This document shows positions 1 through 12,978 of a stretch of DNA of 64,000 nt, one piece after another (position 1 is the stretch's first letter; each line of letters opens with the position of its first letter). This DNA comes from Asterias amurensis (Eukaryota; Echinodermata; Asteroidea; Forcipulatida; Asteriidae), in NCBI RefSeq assembly GCF_032118995.1, contig NC_092648.1:20426450-20490449 (forward strand). The letters run 5' to 3'. Under the pieces are notes generated by a model. The model saw only the letters and a program-made list of their open reading frames with translations. It was not told the origin of the DNA and ran no database searches. The translations under genes and the position numbers were made by a program.

Positions 1-282
1 CTAAAGACACGAACAACAAGTTTGCAATGAAACCATGATACCACCCATTCCTCAAAACTTAAATAAAGTCGATGCGCTCAAATAACAAAACACGTCGTTT
101 ATAGTATTATACATTGGCGCGAAACCAAAGACTAGGCATAAGATAGCAAGATTATTTGTGAATAATTGTTTCCTGATTCAAATTATCCTAACATACAGAC
201 ACCCCTAATCTTAGTTTGAGATCTTTTAAAAAGAGCTTTCGTCAAAATTAATTTGAAGAATCGGTTAAGACTATATACCGTT

Positions 283-735
283 GTCAGATGCAATAGTGTC
301 CGCCATGCAATACTGTCCACTCCGGACACTTTTGCATATGCAATCGTGTCCGGGGCTATGCAAAAACCGTCCGGTGGACATGTAACTTGACTGTATGTGC
401 GCGCGTAAGCGAACATGAATATTCACGTATTTTATAATTGCAGCGAATAATTAACTGCCGAACATTTCCCATGTCATTCATGACTTGCCCTTGCTTGTAA
501 AAAGATGGCGAACGTGTTCCGCCGACCAAGGGCGTATAATTTACTGCAAGGACGGTTTAGCATGGGGCGGACCCAACTGCATATGCAAATGTGTCCGGGA
601 CGCAACTATATTATGCAGCAGCGTCCAGGCGGACACGATTGCATATGCAAAACCGTCTGGCGGTCATTATTGCATATGCAATAATGTTCTCCGGATAGTA
701 TTGCATAGAGGACATAATAGTTGCATGCGACACCG
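283..735. repeat. Foldback element with TTGCATATGCAA arms, copy 1
   Basis: The outer parts carry short reiterated motifs such as TTGCATATGCAA, ATGCAATCGTGTCCG and GCGGACACAATTGCAT. The left-hand motifs are reverse complements of the right-hand ones, so the element can fold back. The middle (about 390-500) is unique and contains TGCGCGCGTAAGCGA and a palindromic CATGTCATTCATGAC. A second copy in the same orientation lies at about 60937-61372 and is alignable across the centre. No protein of transposase type is visible, so it is non-autonomous. Ends are approximate. Confidence 0.7.
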
Positions 736-2587
736 CCTTCCCTTTCACTGATGACACCAAGATCACCCCCTTCATGTTAAGATGTTATAGTGAATATAAA
801 TTATACAATTGTTTCTCGTTTCTCATTAACAAAGTCTGACCCTTACCTTTAATTATGTATTTTCTTGTTCACGGATTTGTAAGTAATTTGTCCCTTTGGA
901 AGAGTTGACATCAAAATCATGCAACCTAAACACTATTTCGAAGGAAGTCAACCACCAACACAATTTTCAGAACAAGTTTTTTTTTTCTGATAGAAGTTAC
1001 ACAAACTATTTTCCTTGGTCATTATATTACCGAAGTATGAGCGTACCTTTTTGTAACAAACTAATATGGACACACTAAGAGATAAGTCCATGATACATTC
1101 TTGTGTGATATTGATGCATAAAACATCCAACTGCTTTTGTTTGTATATAAGATAAACATTTAATATTTCATCGGTGTTGTTAATGGATACGTCGTCGAGC
1201 AAGTCATATAAAATGATTCATTCCAGGAGAAATAAACAAAACGAATTCCTTCCACCGAGAGATGGTTTCTCTCTCGGTATAATAACAGTAATACATTGGC
1301 ACGATTTTATGTCGTGCCGAAGTTTCCAGGGTTCTCCTGATGCAAAGCTTTGAATGAAAACCACATGGATGGGTCGAATACATAGGCCTATATCAAGGTC
1401 TTCATCAACAAACCAAAGTTGTTCTGAGATAAATTTCTGTCACGATGTTGAGAACTTGCTGGGACACTTCCCAATTGAACCTATGTCAAAGCGAATACGG
1501 ATTTGATTTTAGGCCACACAGGTTTTCCCTGCAATTTCAAAAAGAAATTCATTCCACCTCGTTAGAGATGGTCAAAGGACGCAAGCAAGAGTGGTCAACC
1601 ATTCTATTTCACAGATGATAGGCCTAGTAGAAATTCAACTGTTTGTGAAAATGTAGTCTTGATCACTATAGAAGAATGACTGGGGGAAAAGCATCTGCAA
1701 AATTGATGTGTTATTATGTATCTCATACGACTGATGTAAAGTCTCATGATAATAATGAGCATTATGGATATTTGACGCGGGAACTGTAATTCGTATTTGA
1801 AGTTGCGCTATAAAATTAAAATTTTGAAAAGAGATAGGCCCACGATAACCGTTTTTTTGGACCGACTACATGGTTAACACCACATAAAGAATGCGGTCAT
1901 ATTGTAACATGAACACAGTCTTGATTTCACCTATATACGTAATGATTCAACATGAATACCAATGAAGTAAAAAGGAAAGAAGAGAAAAACTCGGTCGTGT
2001 TATGCTGGCTATGTGACCTTTGACCTTTGAGTACTGTTACCCGATTCCATCATCAGACTCAAGTGTCACAATTCTTACCTTGCTTATTCAGGTGCATGTG
2101 TTAATTTCGTATATGCTCTGATGAGTGGTATCGGTACATAGTCTGATTCCAGCTAATAAAGTGGCATTGGCCTTTATAACTACAAACCTTGCGGGCCAAC
2201 CGAGTATAAATCTCCACTAAAAGGAGTGTTGGCTATGAAACGTTTCGAACAGCGTATAGGCCTACTGTTTTTAGATGATGCACGCTGAGTGGCTGGAGGG
2301 ATGCACATTTACACTGTACGAAACGATATACAGAGACCACAACTGCTCCTTGAGAGCCAATGTAGAAGTTGAATGCAGAATGAAGAAGTCCAGCCACAAG
2401 TTACCAGAAATTGCAAAAACTGGGGCTGTAGACCTAAATTGGTTCTTTCCGGACATGGTATCGGTAGTGTCAAGTTGGTGAAATCAACACCGTGTCTTGT
2501 CACATTAGATATACTAAATTGGAGAGAAATTAATTTAACAACGGAGTTGTTGCAAGAGTCCCTTATAATCCACACATGTAAAGCTTT

Positions 2588-2948
2588 GAAGACACTGGAC
2601 ACTATTGGTAATTGTCAATGACAAATCTTCTCACTTGGTGTATCTTAATATCATGCACAAAATAACAAACCCGTGAAAATTTGAACTCAATTGGTTGTCG
2701 AGGTTGCGAGATAATAGTGGAAGAAAACTTAACACCCTTGTCACACGAAGTTGTGTGCTTCAGATGCTTGATTTCGTGACCGCAAAATCTAATTCTGAGG
2801 TCTCGAAACCAAATTCGGTGAATTACTACGTTACTTCAGAGGGAGCTGTTTTTTTTTTTGCAAGGTTTTATACTATTAACAGCTCTCCATTGCTTGATAA
2901 CAAGTTAGTTTTTGAGTAATTATACCAGTAGAGGTTCCAGTGCCTTTA
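2588..2948 (+). mobile_element. MITE-like inverted-repeat element (family GGACACTATTGGTAAT)
   Basis: The left end reads AAGACACTGGACACTATTGG and the right end is a diverged inverse ending in AGTGCCTTTAG. The interior is shared with the copies at 31230-32156, 45902-46620 and 52392-52776: it includes CATATGCATAAAATAAC-like sequence and a central hairpin around AATTCTGAGGTCTCGAAA. It has no coding capacity and is about 360 bp long. It directly abuts the next element on its right. Confidence 0.7.
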
Positions 2949-2949
2949 G

Positions 2950-3860
2950 GAAATGTACACGTTTGGTAATTACTTAAAACAAATATTAACTTAAAAACTG
3001 ACTTGGTAGCAAGCATTGTAGGATAGAGCTGTTGATAGTATACAAATATTGACTGCTTCGAGTGCTATGGTTAAAACTATGACTCCCGAGGTGATCCACG
3101 GAGCGTTCTATTTTTCCGAGGCGAAGCCGAGGGAAAATAGAACGCTCCGGGGATCACCGAGGGAGTCATAGTTTTTAACCATTGCACGAGTAAAAGCAGT
3201 CAATATTTGTTTTATAACACCCCAAACATTTCTAAAACCTGTATTATTATTATTAAGTTACAGACCTGAATGCTACAATCCACGGACGACGCGAACACAG
3301 ATTGCAAACACTTTTACCTACTGTGTTGCATGTAGTGTCGGACAATCCGAAATGGTTACAGACTATTAATTTATCATCTTCGTACACGCAACGGACGTCT
3401 GGGTACTGCACGCCGTGTGCTAGTCTGTCGGACTAGCGCACGGCGCCATGTGCTAGTCTTCGGACTAGCGCATGGCAAACCGACGCTCTATCACACGGCC
3501 GTCGTCTAGCAAAACTAAGACATGTCATGTGACGCGCTCTAAACCAATGAGCAGGCACAATACTTGCAAGGGGTGTTATAATATAAAACATTGTGGGAAA
3601 CGACTCCCTCTGAAGTAACGTAGTTTTTTGTAGAAAGAGTTAATTTCTCACTAAAATAATAAAAGACTTCTAGCTATGAAGTCTTTTATTCTTATCTGAA
3701 AGCACACAATTTCGTCCAACAGGGGTGTTTATTCTCGCAAATTCTCGATGACCAATTGAGCCCAAATTTTCACAGGCTTGTTATTTTATGGTTTTGATGG
3801 GATACACCAAGTGAGAAGACTGGTCTTTGACAATTACTAAACGTGTACCTTCCCTTTAAA
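2950..3860 (+). mobile_element. MITE-like element (family GTACACGTTTGGTAATTAC) split by an insertion
   Basis: The two halves, 2950-3040 and 3587-3860, together match the uninterrupted 365-bp copies at 47200-47565 and 61391-61755. They are separated by foreign sequence at about 3041-3586. The right end is ACGTGTACCTTCCCTTTAA, and the left end has lost its first few bases. A central hairpin, AAAGACTTCTAGCT and its inverse, is intact near 3660-3690. Confidence 0.75.
3041..3586. mobile_element. Foldback insertion nested in the preceding element
   Basis: This block is absent from other copies of the host element. It has two inverted-repeat parts. The first, about 3041-3210, folds on CAAATATTGACTGC against GCAGTCAATATTTG. 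The second runs from TTATAACACCCC (about 3212) to GGGGTGTTATAA (about 3580). The second part contains two closely spaced stems built on GTGCTAGTC and GACTAGCGCA (3417-3480). The arrangement suggests a foldback element that itself received, or gained by duplication, a second palindrome. No coding sequence is seen. Confidence 0.65.
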
Positions 3861-5683
3861 CATCACTTAAACATGAACTTACATGCGTGTAGCCTACTTA
3901 GATTAAATTAACTGTATCGTGAGACGTGTTTATGACCAGAAGAAAATAACCTTATCCTCTTACCACGGAGGAAGGAAGAAAAAACCTAATCCCGTCTATA
4001 TTACATCTGGAGGCACATTTGAAAATGTCACATTCCCTGTGTGATATGTGGACGTAATTTTATGCGCTCCGAATTTTCGGCGATACCTCAAAAACGCGAC
4101 CACCTTTTTAAATGAAAATAGTAATAAATTTATTTTATTGTGTAAATCTACAATCAACTGGAAGTTTAAACAACAACTTTACTTTTGCCTTTAATTTACA
4201 CGACTCCATATCTGTCGTCTTCTCCGGCCTAAAAGCCTTTCACAGGTTGAACGCGCAAGCTGTCATAATTTATTTTTACCACCTCCATGTTTTTACCAAG
4301 AACAATCTATTTCCAAACCAATAGTGTAAGAATCAAACTTGACAGCTTTATGACAACCTTATAGGCCTATGATGAAACTTACTAATAATAAGTCATTGGA
4401 ACATTTCAGGCCCATTCCAAACAGCTGCGTGACAAGACCTGTCAAACGATATCAAATACTGGTCAAACGATAAATCTGTCCCCTCGCATTTTATGCCAAG
4501 GATTCAGAATTAACTGGTAAAAAAAGGGGGTTGTAGCCAAGGCGTGCGAGACGCCCAAAAACGATTTTACGGCGTTCTTGATGGTACCACGTGTATGCGC
4601 AATAGGGCTAAGGGTGTTTATCGAAGGCTCTTGTGACTTGGATAGCAGCGATCACAAGCGACTGGCTGGGATCGCGGCTCCCCTTTTCACAATAGTTTAT
4701 CTTTCCCTCCCTCGGTATGAAGAAACTTCGTTTAAAGAAAGTTAGTGTAAGTGCTGACTGAAAGATAGCTTCCCAGTCAGAAAAGCCTTTGCAGGTATCT
4801 AAGCCTACAACTCACGGGGGAATCTATCCGCATAACTCAAATAACTTCGGATCAGCATTCAGTGAAGTCAATGTCTCATTAATGCACGAGTGGAGTTTTG
4901 ATGCGATTGCTAACTGAGCATAAAATTCACATCAGATTCAAGAAAAGGCGCACCATAGACCCTAATACACTGTCCACATAAACATTTCTCATTAACGCAA
5001 TCTCAGGTCGTTTGGAAACTCTAACGTGCATCGGTGAAGAATTTGTAAATTATATCCCGACCGTGATCCAGGCTTGACAACTGACGTGTTATTCCGTGTG
5101 AAGAGCACTCGGTGTTGCCAAAAAGCGGCACCCAGTTGCCTGCAGCTGCACTTTGCATAAAATGCGAATACAAACTTTGACTCTAGCAGAATTTGAGACT
5201 TTTCCTTAAAAAAGTTGTGTAATCCACTGTCGTGATTATGGGAAGTATAATATATCTGTATATGTGCCAAGGTAAATAATATTGCATTTGGGAAAGGTTG
5301 AGGTGTCCGGCTATTATATATTACTCAATTGCCCAAAGTAGCTAGCTCATGAAAGTTAATAACGATTATGTTGTGTTATTTTAAACCTGAAATAAAGAAA
5401 GAACCCATGATTTATTTTAGACACACGTACGACTACGCAACATTATTGTCCAAGTGTGCAAAACTTCGCTCGGTGGGACTGTTGATTGGGTGGTTGTTGT
5501 TACTTTTTATCAAAGCCCAAAGGATGACCGAGCATTCATCCAAGGCAGAGAGGTCATTGACGATGTATTTTGCCTCATTTCAAACAAATTAAGAGCTTAA
5601 AGATGATTGTGTATCAAAATTACGTGCGTGCTTTGATTAACCCCACACCTGTGTTTTTAACTTATGTCCATTCCATCCCACAG

Positions 5684-6045
5684 AGGCAATCCAGGAGCTC
5701 ATTCTCTGCGCAGTAGATGGTAACATCATCGCAGTCCGGCTGTTAGCCCAGGCCGGGGTGAACGTCAACAGCCCAGACGGGGATGGTTGGACGGCCTTAC
5801 ATCACGCTGCCAGTGAGAACCAGCAGGACATTGTCAAAGTGCTAACGGGGGAGTGCGGAGCAGACATGTCTATCCAGACACCGAAGGGACTCACGGCGTC
5901 TGATTTGGCTGGGAGGAAAGAACTCAGGGGAGGGTCGGCAAACCCATCATCATCATCATCATCATCATCGATGTCATCACCAATGTCAACGCGATCCAAA
6001 AGGTTGTCATCATCATCCTCAACCGAAGGATCCGGACGGTATTGA
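5684..6045 (+). CDS. Ankyrin-repeat protein, 3'-terminal exon (partial)
   Basis: A pyrimidine-rich tract ending in CCATCCCACAG gives an acceptor, and the open frame then runs from 5686 to a TGA-type stop at 6045. The peptide begins AIQELILCAVDGNIIAVRLL, followed by AGVNVNSPDGDGWTALHHAA, the classic ankyrin helix-turn-helix with its TALHHAA core. A second, weaker repeat (GADMSIQTPKGLTASDLA) follows. The last 35 residues or so are a low-complexity serine tail encoded largely by a (TCA)n run at 5947-5970. Ankyrin repeats are protein-binding modules, and nothing here shows an enzymatic role. The exon continues an upstream codon (two bases), so the gene starts to the left. The family is clear, but I cannot name the ortholog. 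Confidence 0.8.
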
Positions 6046-6142
6046 GCATTAGCTGAGACTGAACAGCCTCTTAGAAATACAAAAATTGGCGGAGATGACA
6101 GAATCAGCTGCCTGTAATATACAACGAACTTTCGCCCCCAAT

Positions 6143-6148
6143 AATAAA
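6143..6148 (+). terminator. Candidate polyadenylation signal of the ankyrin gene
   Basis: AATAAA lies about 100 bp after the stop codon of the ankyrin exon, the usual place for a short 3' UTR. Confidence 0.4.
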
Positions 6149-7900
6149 AAGAAGATGTAGACCACCATCTTCGTCACATAAACTTAATTAAAACATGCAC
6201 TTTTGTTATTGCACTGCCCCCTCCCCTAAAACGAAGGGGGAAAACTACAGATTCCAGTAATTGATGTAGGGCCAACACAGCCAGCCCTCGTTGTTAAAGA
6301 GCAAGATGCAAAGAGTTTCTACTTATAAAGAGTCCATTCTGAAGTCCCAAAATTCATTTCTGCTTTGTGTTTCACAACAACGTCTGTGTCATATTTAAAG
6401 AGGTAATTTTGGGCAGTCAGTCCCACATTGCAGCGACTTATTATAACGGGAGTCGACTGTCGTCTTCTATGGCATTGTGTTAAAAACAAAAAGGAGAAAA
6501 GATAAGCTGATCGGATGAAAAGGTGCAGAATATTGTACAATGTGAATAAACAGCTTAAATGTTTAACTAGTTATTACTAGTCCCGATTATCATGAGACTG
6601 TTTCTGCCTAAAATGCTCCTAGATTTAATGATTAAACTAGCATTTTGCAGAATATCAAATACACAGGTAAAAAGGGGCAACAATTTTAAGTGTAAAATAC
6701 CCTAAAGAAATTAACTGAACTTAATTGATTGCTCAAAACACGAACTATTATATTTTGGCAACAACTTCAGAGGTAAGGTTTGTTTCCATCGAATATACAC
6801 TCTGAATCACAACTAAAAGAAAAGAACTCTTACTATAAGACGGGCTGATCAATCCTTGTTTTAAGTTTTGTTTAATTTAATGATCAACATCTATACTTGA
6901 CTTCCTCTCGTACACATGTTTTTAATTTCAACAAAATTTAAGAAAAACTGTTGTAAATAGAGTTGTTCAAAACAGAAATCTGGCAATTGAATGTTTTAGT
7001 ATAATTTATAAGATAATAATATTTATAATTATGTTTGCGTATTTTTTTATGCATAATATTCCATCAGATAAAGTTTAACACAATCTTCAAAGAAAAATTA
7101 TGTTTAAATTAGCCGGCATTTTCCTCAGAAGATAACATTGCATTTTGATTACTTACACAAAAATTAAATGAAATTACATTTGACTCGTGCATAACATTGT
7201 GGATTCGTTGTTTGAAGCACACCATTTTTAAGAAAAACTATTTTCGATTATACAAAGTGGAAGCAATAAGTGCCATTTTACAATAACAACCAGCCTCACA
7301 ATAATAGAATGCGGAAACCAAAGTTTAAAGTATTTGAACACATGTACCTCTATACTAGACTACAGGCATGATATTTGACACATGCCACTTAGAAACAAAT
7401 GTTGAACCAGTCCTTGAATTTCATGTTTGAGAGGGCAAGGCCATCATTATTTTGTAAAGGGCACAGTATGAGCATAGTATTTTGGAAAGGTTTAGAAGGG
7501 GCACCAAGGCCAAGAACAGGAAAACAGAGCCTCCAAGGCCCTGTGTTATCTGAGGCCCGCAGGACAAAGTACAGCACAAGGGTTGGCTATACAATGTACA
7601 AATGGTTTGGGCTTTCACATACTTTCACCAGATGAGAGTCGTTGCTGACATAAAATGTCTCAAACTAAGATCCAAATTTGAAAAGAAATATTGAAATGAT
7701 GCTATTTCCACCTTTTGGTAACCCCTATTGGTCCAAAATCACTAAGCTTTTAGTTTTATTATTGAACACCATATCCACAGCACTAGAGAAGTAGATCACA
7801 AAGAGCGGGAGTTCCTTATAATACGTGAGGAAAATAGTATCTGATTTACTTCACCAGGCTGACTTTTAAAATGTCTGAATTCAGATCAAAATTTGAAAAT

Positions 7901-8045
7901 TCTCAATTCCGAAAATAACAAGTTTGCTGACCTTTCTGAGGGGGAAAATGGGTGAAAAATAATAAAATTTCAAAACTTTGAAATTTCTCAATTCCGAAAA
8001 TAACAAGTTTGCTGACCTTTCTGAGGGGGAAAATGGGTGAAAAAA
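7901..8045. repeat. Tandem duplication, period 85 bp
   Basis: A block beginning TCTCAATTCCGAAAATAACA and ending GGGGGAAAATGGGTGAAAA occurs at 7901 and again at 7986. The two copies are almost identical over 60 bp, which indicates a recent local duplication. Confidence 0.85.
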
Positions 8046-9129
8046 GAGGAAACTATATGTGGAAGAATATCATGCCTGACGCTAGTAAGAAAGGTACATG
8101 CAAAGATTTATCTTTTTCTTCTAAATCCCTCCTTAAAAAAATCATAATGTATAGCAACAGCAAATATTATCCTTTAAAAAAAAATATATATAAATTCTGT
8201 CATAATATTTATGAACTCTTAAATGAGACACCCATTTAAACATAAACCAAATAAAAAGGCAACAATTGCAAGTGTTTTCTACTGAACCTGGTCATTTGTC
8301 TTACCAGAGTACACAATTAAAGATTCATCAAAGCAATAATATCTAAATGTGTTTTTTACAGGAACAAAAACATAAATTAATTTCATACAATTAGCACATA
8401 AATCTTAATTTAAACAATGATATTTAACAGTACAATAGTGATATCATAAACTGATTTAGGTATGTGCAAATTTTTTACAGATAAATAACCAGTAATATAT
8501 TTTACCCACATGACATTCTCATAAATTTTATTGTGCAATTTTAAAGTGCACACTACGCCATCATCAAATCACATTATAAGGTATTTATACAAAACTCATC
8601 CTTTATGTTCAAGGTTAGACTACACATATTGCATGGTGACTTTCAAAAGATGACAAATCAATGTCAACCCTATATCGAGCCCCCCCCCCCACCCCACCCC
8701 AAACAAAAACGTCAAACACTGTCCCAACCCAAAACAATTATAGCAACAAAAATAGTAAACAATTCTTTACGACATAAAGATAAAAAAGAATAAAGCAATA
8801 CATAAATAAATACATAAAAAAGGACAATAAAAAATAATGAACAAAAAAATGGGGGACAAAAATACCCCTGCCCCCCCCCCCAAAAAAAAACCAAAATTAA
8901 TAATAGCTGCACTCAGTTAGTCATTTAACATTTAAATACATACCCAACGTTACCTATCAGTTTTTACAACCCTAACTACAGCAAACATGTTCCCTACTCA
9001 GCATGCACTCAAAACCAGAAACAAAATGTCCAAAGTACAAGAGCAAGTTTTGATGGGAGCACTATTAAGGGTGACTGATTTTACGAAGGGCGAACCTTTT
9101 TCCTGTACATAACCACCACGTAATGGTTT

Positions 9130-9405
9130 ACAAGGTGCTGTGGCGCAAAATGCAGCCAATAAGACCAGGAACACCGTGGAGAACCCCTTCTTTTAGCGAT
9201 AAATACACTGGGTTATTTTAGGTTTTAGGTGGGTTACACAACACACAGGCGGACAGCCTTACGTTCCATCCGAAGGATGAAGCAGTGTCTTGCTCAAGGA
9301 CACAAGTGTCACAACTGGGATTCGAACCCACACTCTGCTGATCAGAAACACTAGAGCTTGAGTCCGGTTTTCTTACCAGCTCGACCACAACCTGCCATAA
9401 TGACT
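9130..9405 (-). mobile_element. tRNA-derived SINE (minus orientation)
   Basis: Read on the minus strand, it starts with a tRNA-like head. An A-box-like TGGTCGAGCTGGTAAGAAAA is followed about 50 bp later by the B-box GGTTCGAATCCC. Then come GTGACACTTGTGTCCTTGAG and a tail with CTTCGGATGGAACGTAAGGC. The same arrangement recurs at 12425-12655, 17190-17520, 24010-24395, 24958-25314 and 27060-27288. The pol III boxes and multiple copies identify it as a SINE rather than a tRNA gene. Confidence 0.75.
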
Positions 9406-12400
9406 TTAAAGAATGCCTAGCTAAATTAGAACATGAAATGTCTTTGGGGAAAAAACCAAGCAAGTTTTGTTAATTTTATTAAAGTGACTTTTGCAAGTTC
9501 ACGTTATATTCAATTTAAAGTTAGTAAACTATGATAGAAATATCGAAATGGCAATAATTAATGGCATTGACTTCAAATATTATTTGGCTCAACTGTCTGC
9601 ACTACATGGCAATAAAATTCTTCATGATTAAAATATTCAGTATAGAAATATAAAATTGATTTAAGTTGGTGACACACGATGTGGTTAATATCACTACCAT
9701 AATTAAGTTTAATTAGATTTGGAGAATTTTTTTGAGAATACAGAAACATTTCGGAGAAAATACCAACAGTTCCCACATGGTGTACCTCAAACTAAACATC
9801 ACACAAACCCTCAACAATACAAAGCCTAACTATACAAGGGGGTTAATTTGTTTCATTTCTTAAAATGAAGACTTGTCAAATAAAATTTAACAATTAAGGC
9901 ATTGGTTGACATTTGACTCGGTATCTTTGCCGGGCATTTGAATATGTATATTTGATACTCATCAAAGTCATTAAGACATTTAACTTCCCATATGGATGGA
10001 ACTAGGTCACTCAAAAAATGGGGGGGGGGGGCGAGTTCAATCTTGTCTGGTACCTTATAAGCACCTGTCCTCTTTTTCCTCTTTGAATTTTTGTCGAGTC
10101 GTTGAAGCTTTTGAAACTTAATCGTGCATACAAAACTTTACACACATTAAACACAAAGGTTTTACCCCATTCACCTAAACAGTGTGAAACCTGGCCTAGA
10201 AAAAGCTCACAATTGGGTTTATCATGGGTGAAATCGCTTGGAGAATTTCACTCTTAACAAATTGGGACATCCTGGGTGAGAAAAAAAAAATCACAGAAAA
10301 GAAAAATGTATGATTGGGGAATTCAAGGTTGATAATCAGGGAAGCATAAATTATTTCTTTTGAGGTTAGTTTTGGATTCTGGATTAAGAAACTAAGGAAC
10401 GCTTTATAATCTGGAAATCACTTTCAAGTCAGCAAGCAACAATTTGTTGGTTGTTGGTTTATGGGTTACTCCTGCTTTGTTCCGACACCGCTATGTTCTG
10501 ATACCCCTCTGTTCCAACATCTATATCTTCCAACACCTCTAAAAATGTATGTTCCTAATCCTAATCTTAATCTTAGTCCTGACCCTAGCCCTCACTGTAG
10601 TATGTAAATCACAAAGAGCATTCACCGATTATTGCTCAATTTCTTAGGTCAAATGATAAAAACAGTTATTAAAGCAAATCTAAGAAATTAAAATTTTAAT
10701 AATGGGGCACTTTGGTGTTGAGTTATAGGCATACAATTCATGTAGCAATGCAATAAACAGTACTGTCAATGTCAGATGCCCATTATGTACATACAACTTC
10801 AAATACCTTATCCTAGAATTAGAATTTCAAAAATATCAAAATTTAGCCTCCATTGGCCCATTAAAAAAAAAATGGTGCAAGTGTGATGTAATTCAATTGT
10901 AAGCCATCCCTACTTTACACAAACTGGCTCCAACCTTTTCCAGAAGCCCATTAGCCAGAAGCCTTTTTGGGGTATGGCGAACGTGATAGGAGTATACTAC
11001 TTGGTCTGGGTGTAAACACACAAGTTTACCCAAACCTTATAGTGTTGTAGTATTGTGTCCGCCATATCTCAAAATGGCTTATGGGAGTTGCATTGAATTA
11101 GTTTTTCTTTGATGATTTATACGAGAATTGGAAATGGACTTGACTTTTTAATATTATATCTTCAAAGACTAAGATCTTCTTCTAAATTAAAAGTTTCGCT
11201 CACATAAATAAAAGGGATTTTGGGGTAAATACAAAAATCGTCTTTTTTGTGTGCAATATATGTATCTCATAAAAACTCCAAATGGTACGTTTTAGTACAA
11301 AATGTGTGAATGAAAGCCCTAATGGTGTACTCTAGTTACAAAATGTTTCATCTACTTCATAAAAAGTGGAAATATCTACACTAATCATTACTAATGTGTT
11401 AAAGGGTCAGGGTACTTTTTGTAGGACACAAAACACAATGTCCACAGATTTACATTAAACTTACACAGTTTGAAGATAATGATGGTAGAAAGCTTCCCTT
11501 AAAAATATTACTTGCTGAGGTGTATAATAGTTTTTTAGAAACAAGTAAAAGAAGTCACAACTTTTTTGTTTTAGTGAGATGAAAATTATTTCAGCATGTA
11601 AAACATATTTTGGGGACCTTGTTTTACTCATTTCACAAAAACTACAGCCCCTCAGCAACTAATGTAATATTTTAAAAACTTTCTACTATCATTAGAGATG
11701 TAAATTTGTGGTCATTATGTTTTGTGTTACAAAAACTACCCAAATCCTTTAATTGGGATGACATTGTTATATTATTTTATATACAATCTATTGCATTGAT
11801 TAAAATATTGAATGGCAGCTCAATTTAAAAGTTCATTCCTGACACTCAGGTTTGCGAATATGATGATACCTTACTTGTAAATTTACTTCCAGCATATTAC
11901 ATCACATTACAAGCTCAATAATACTGTATCACTTTCCTTAATGTTGAATCCCACAGACAGGAAATACCTACGCAAGATTTAAGATGTTCAAATATCTGCA
12001 GCTACAAAAAAAAACCAAATTGCATTCAGTATGCAATGATGGTGCATGGTTACTTTTCTGGTACAACTATCACTTCTTATTTAAGCCAGTTTACACCTTT
12101 ATTGCGGGCAAACACTACCACGAGAATAACGCCAAATATCTGAATTTCAAACCATCATGCAACTACCAGTACTGTTGACCTATTTCTATTTCTCCAAAAC
12201 GATGAATTTTCAAGAGCGTGTAATATCTGCGTGAAAGGCACAGTGCATGCATAGAATAACATTCTTATTGCCATGCTATAAGTTGCACACCTATAGAAGT
12301 GAAACCTAAGAGCAGAAGCTTTTATAGCACAGATATCTGCAAATAAAGATACTCAAGGCGCTTGCACAAAGAGAAATATTTAAGGCATGTATTTCAAAGA

Positions 12401-12424
12401 TTTATGAATTATGAAGCACATTAC

Positions 12425-12655
12425 ACAGGTTTACAAGGTGCTGTGGTATATTGAGCAGCCACTGCCAGTGACACCAGGACAAACCCCTTCTTTTAGAGTA
12501 ATTGGGCACTTTAATGTGCTATTGAACCTACTGCTTTACGTCCTATATGAAAGAAAAAGCAATAATGGTTAAGTGTAAAAGGACACAAGTGTAAAGGCTG
12601 GGACTCAAAACCACACTCTGCTGATTAGAAACCAAAGACTGGCAACTCCCTAATA
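12425..12655 (-). mobile_element. Degenerate tRNA-derived SINE (minus orientation)
   Basis: It shares the tail motif GGTTTACAAGGTGCTGTGG and the segment ACAAGTGT...CTGGGACTCAAAACCACACT with the SINE at 9130-9405. The B-box is eroded (CTCAAA in place of TTCGAA in this orientation), so this is an older copy. Confidence 0.6.
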
Positions 12656-12800
12656 TACAGTTCCTCAACTTTCATTATTGGTAAAGATACCACATTAACA
12701 AAGATATTCAAAGCCACTTGAAAACAGTTCCACAAAAACAGGGGTGACAAAAAGGTCTGAAACTAGAAGGTTCCTTGGAAATGATGACATATTTTCCCTT

Positions 12801-12978
12801 TTCAAGGGAGTTACTTCAAGGCGCTTTTGGGAACAGTATCCTCAGCACTAAATAGTGCTACTTTAATAAAAAAAAAGTATGACTTCTTTTTCAAGGGAGT
12901 TACTTCAAGGCGCTTTTGGGAACAGTATCCTCAGCACTAAATAGTGCTACTTTAATAAAAAAAAAAGTACGACTTCTT
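12801..12978. repeat. Tandem duplication, period 89 bp
   Basis: Two adjacent copies begin at TTCAAGGGAGTTACTTCAAG (12801 and 12890) and end in a poly-A run followed by a GACTTCTTTTT motif. They differ at only a few positions. The unit carries CAGTATCCTCAGCACTA, a piece of a dispersed repeat that also occurs near 7765, 23890 and 33095. Confidence 0.85.

Larger units (their letters stand above)
1..5683. other. Repeat-rich intergenic or intronic stretch without a supported gene
   Basis: I see no exon here with both convincing splice sites and recognisable protein. The stretch holds a foldback element (283-735), two tandemly placed inverted-repeat elements (2588-3860) with a further insertion, and otherwise AT-rich unique-looking sequence. 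Because the ankyrin exon that starts at 5684 begins at an acceptor site, part of this region is probably intron of that gene. Its upstream exons must be beyond the left edge, or too small for me to recognise. Confidence 0.5.

Noticed and set aside
2275-2481. Possible coding exon (MMHAEWLEGCTFTLYETIYR ...) after TGTTTTTAG
   Set aside because: Overlapping frames of similar length exist on both strands. I recognise no domain and found no convincing donor or partner exon.
10545-10605. Telomere-like CCTAATCC/CCTAGCCC repeats
   Set aside because: The units are irregular and few, and related ACCCTATGTTCCGA-type words recur at 39500-39610. It is a low-complexity repeat and not an interstitial telomere.
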